This document shows positions 5,680 through 6,958 of a stretch of DNA of 6,958 nucleotides, in pieces. The stretch is taken from positions 1 to 6,958 of the forward strand of contig JAESQE010000584.1 in assembly GCA_016765335.1 (NCBI GenBank). The letters are read 5' to 3'. The notes below the pieces were generated by a model, which searched no databases, was not told the origin of the DNA, and was given only the letters and a program-made list of their open reading frames with translations. Each line of letters begins with the position of its first letter. Positions within the stretch are counted from its first letter, which is position 1. The position numbers were made by a program, and so were the translations under genes. Source of the DNA: Planctomycetaceae bacterium (GTDB lineage Bacteria; Planctomycetota; Planctomycetia; Planctomycetales; Planctomycetaceae).

Positions 5680-6958
5680 TTATTCAGCTAAAATCTTTTC
5701 GATACCATCGACGATTTCAGAGATTAAGAACGGTTTCCCTTTCATCTTGTTTAAGCCTTGGGCGTCAACTAAAAATTTACCTCGAAGTAGAAACAGGAGT
5801 TGGCCTGCATTCAATTCCGGAACCAAAACTTTCTTGTATTTTTTAAGCAGATCGCTGAGGTTTCTTGGGAAGGGATTCAAATATCGCAGGTGTGCTAAGG
5901 CGACGCTTTTTCCTTCTGATTGAGCTTGCTGGACAGCGGATTTCACAGATCCATAAGTGCCCCCCCAGCTAATGACCAGCAAGTCGCCAGAATCCGGCCC
6001 TTCGATGGCTTGTTCTGGAATATGATCAGCAATCCCTGCAATTTTCTTGGCACGAATTGCAATCATGTTTTCGTGATTGTCGGCATCGTAACTGACGTTT
6101 CCGGTGCCATCCGATTTTTCAAGGCCACCTAATCGGTGTTCAAGACCCGGTGTGCCTGGTGTTGCCCAGGGGCGTACAAGGCGTTCGTCTCGCAGGTAAG
6201 GTAAGTATTCACCGTTTTCGCCGTTTGGTGTTTTAATATGAGAGCATTTGATCGGTATCAGTGACGATTCGTCAGGAATGAGCCACGGTTCTGCACCATT
6301 AGCGACGTATCCATCGCTGAGTAAGAAGACAGGAGTCATGAATTCGACAGCCAATCGCATGGCTTCCCGGGCTGTGTCAAACGCGTCAGCAGGGGTGGCA
6401 GCTGCGACAATCGGCATCGGAGATTCACCATTACGACCGAACATACACATCATTAAGTCAGATTGTTCCGTCTTGGTGGGTAACCCGGTACTTGGTCCAC
6501 CCCGTTGAACGTTGACAATGACCATGGGCAGTTCGGTAATAATCCCCAGCCCAATCCCTTCAGACTTGAGTGCAATTCCTGGACCGCTGCTTGCTGTGAT
6601 CGCGAAGGAACCACCAAACGATGCACCGACAACTGCGGTAATTGCAGCGATTTCGTCTTCCACCTGAGCGGTTCGGACACCAAAGTTTTTCAACTTGGCA
6701 AGTTCGTGAAGAATGTCACTGGCTGGCGTGATTGGGTAGCCAGCGTAGAATAACTCTTTTCCACAAAGATGAGCAGATGTCGCCAGCCCAATCGCGATGG
6801 CTTCGTTGCCTGTGATTTTCCTATATTTTCCCGCAGGTAGTTTTGCAGGCGGAATTCGATAATGAACAGTAAATGCTTCGGTCGAGTAGCCAAAGTCTGA
6901 ACCAGCCTTCAATGCAGCAAGGTTCGCGTCAGCTAATTGAGGCCGCTTGCCAAATTTA
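5680..6958 (-). CDS. korA: 2-oxoacid:ferredoxin oxidoreductase, fused gamma-alpha subunit (5' end outside window)
   Basis: The last 425 residues of the partner of KorB. The frame is open to the window edge and begins [19 protein letters not shown], which resembles the end of the gamma domain and the linker in fused gamma-alpha KorA proteins of about 600 residues. The gene therefore starts to the right of this window, and an internal TTG at 6912 is not the start. The alpha part has the GNEAIAIGL segment, the YPITPAS motif that binds the 2-oxoacid (about residues 74-80 of the visible part), [20 protein letters not shown] and [19 protein letters not shown] later domain has [12 protein letters not shown] and LRYLNPFP, and the protein ends with VPELNAGQL and a short helix. 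The enzyme is cytosolic. It sits 114 bases before korB on the same strand. Confidence 0.92.
   Translation of the reverse strand, partial: KFGKRPQLADANLAALKAGSDFGYSTEAFTVHYRIPPAKLPAGKYRKITGNEAIAIGLATSAHLCGKELFYAGYPITPASDILHELAKLKNFGVRTAQVEDEIAAITAVVGASFGGSFAITASSGPGIALKSEGIGLGIITELPMVIVNVQRGGPSTGLPTKTEQSDLMMCMFGRNGESPMPIVAAATPADAFDTAREAMRLAVEFMTPVFLLSDGYVANGAEPWLIPDESSLIPIKCSHIKTPNGENGEYLPYLRDERLVRPWATPGTPGLEHRLGGLEKSDGTGNVSYDADNHENMIAIRAKKIAGIADHIPEQAIEGPDSGDLLVISWGGTYGSVKSAVQQAQSEGKSVALAHLRYLNPFPRNLSDLLKKYKKVLVPELNAGQLLFLLRGKFLVDAQGLNKMKGKPFLISEIVDGIEKILAE

Noticed and set aside
5680..6912. korA starting at the TTG at 6912
   Set aside because: The frame continues to the window edge with residues typical of the gamma-alpha linker, so the real start lies outside.

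Overview
The window is a mobile-element-rich stretch of a bacterial chromosome. It holds three ordinary chromosomal genes, all on the minus strand: a stand-alone CheX-like chemotaxis phosphatase gene and a korA-korB pair for a 2-oxoacid:ferredoxin oxidoreductase. Two mobile elements are packed around cheX: a group II intron with a broken reverse transcriptase gene, and an intact-looking IS3-family insertion sequence. The fused gamma-alpha KorA, the style of the KorB sequence, the mid-range base composition by eye and the mix of elements would fit a planctomycete. That placement is an impression, not something the sequence proves.

Layout from left to right. Positions 1-48 are flanking DNA (the 3' exon of the intron). 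Positions 49-2170 (minus strand) are a group II intron: a 5' ribozyme part of about 630 nt, a reverse transcriptase/maturase gene split over three frames (1537 down to 140), then domain V (123-90) and domain VI (89-49). Both ends are supported: a 6-nt IBS1 next to the 5' end has a perfect EBS1 partner inside the intron, and domain VI has a candidate branch-point A eight nucleotides from the 3' end. The intron lies just downstream of cheX (2729-2232, minus), past a small hairpin. Positions 2796-3061 hold no convincing gene. Positions 3062-4325 are an IS3-family element with perfect 27-bp terminal inverted repeats, orfA and orfB on the plus strand, and an A7 slippery site for a -1 frameshift that makes the OrfAB transposase. 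Positions 4326-4539 hold a REP-like hairpin and a strong 15-bp stem-loop that probably terminates the kor operon. Positions 4540-5565 are korB, and 5680 to the right edge is korA, cut off by the window at its N-terminal side.

KorA and KorB form one enzyme that oxidatively decarboxylates a 2-oxoacid, most likely 2-oxoglutarate, to the acyl-CoA while reducing ferredoxin (or runs in reverse). CheX probably acts on CheY-like proteins encoded elsewhere. The two mobile elements appear unrelated to these functions. I found no convincing undescribed system. The points most worth a second look are the intron with preserved ribozyme landmarks but a disabled maturase gene, the segment of about 91 nt inserted in that gene, and the unusual domain V.
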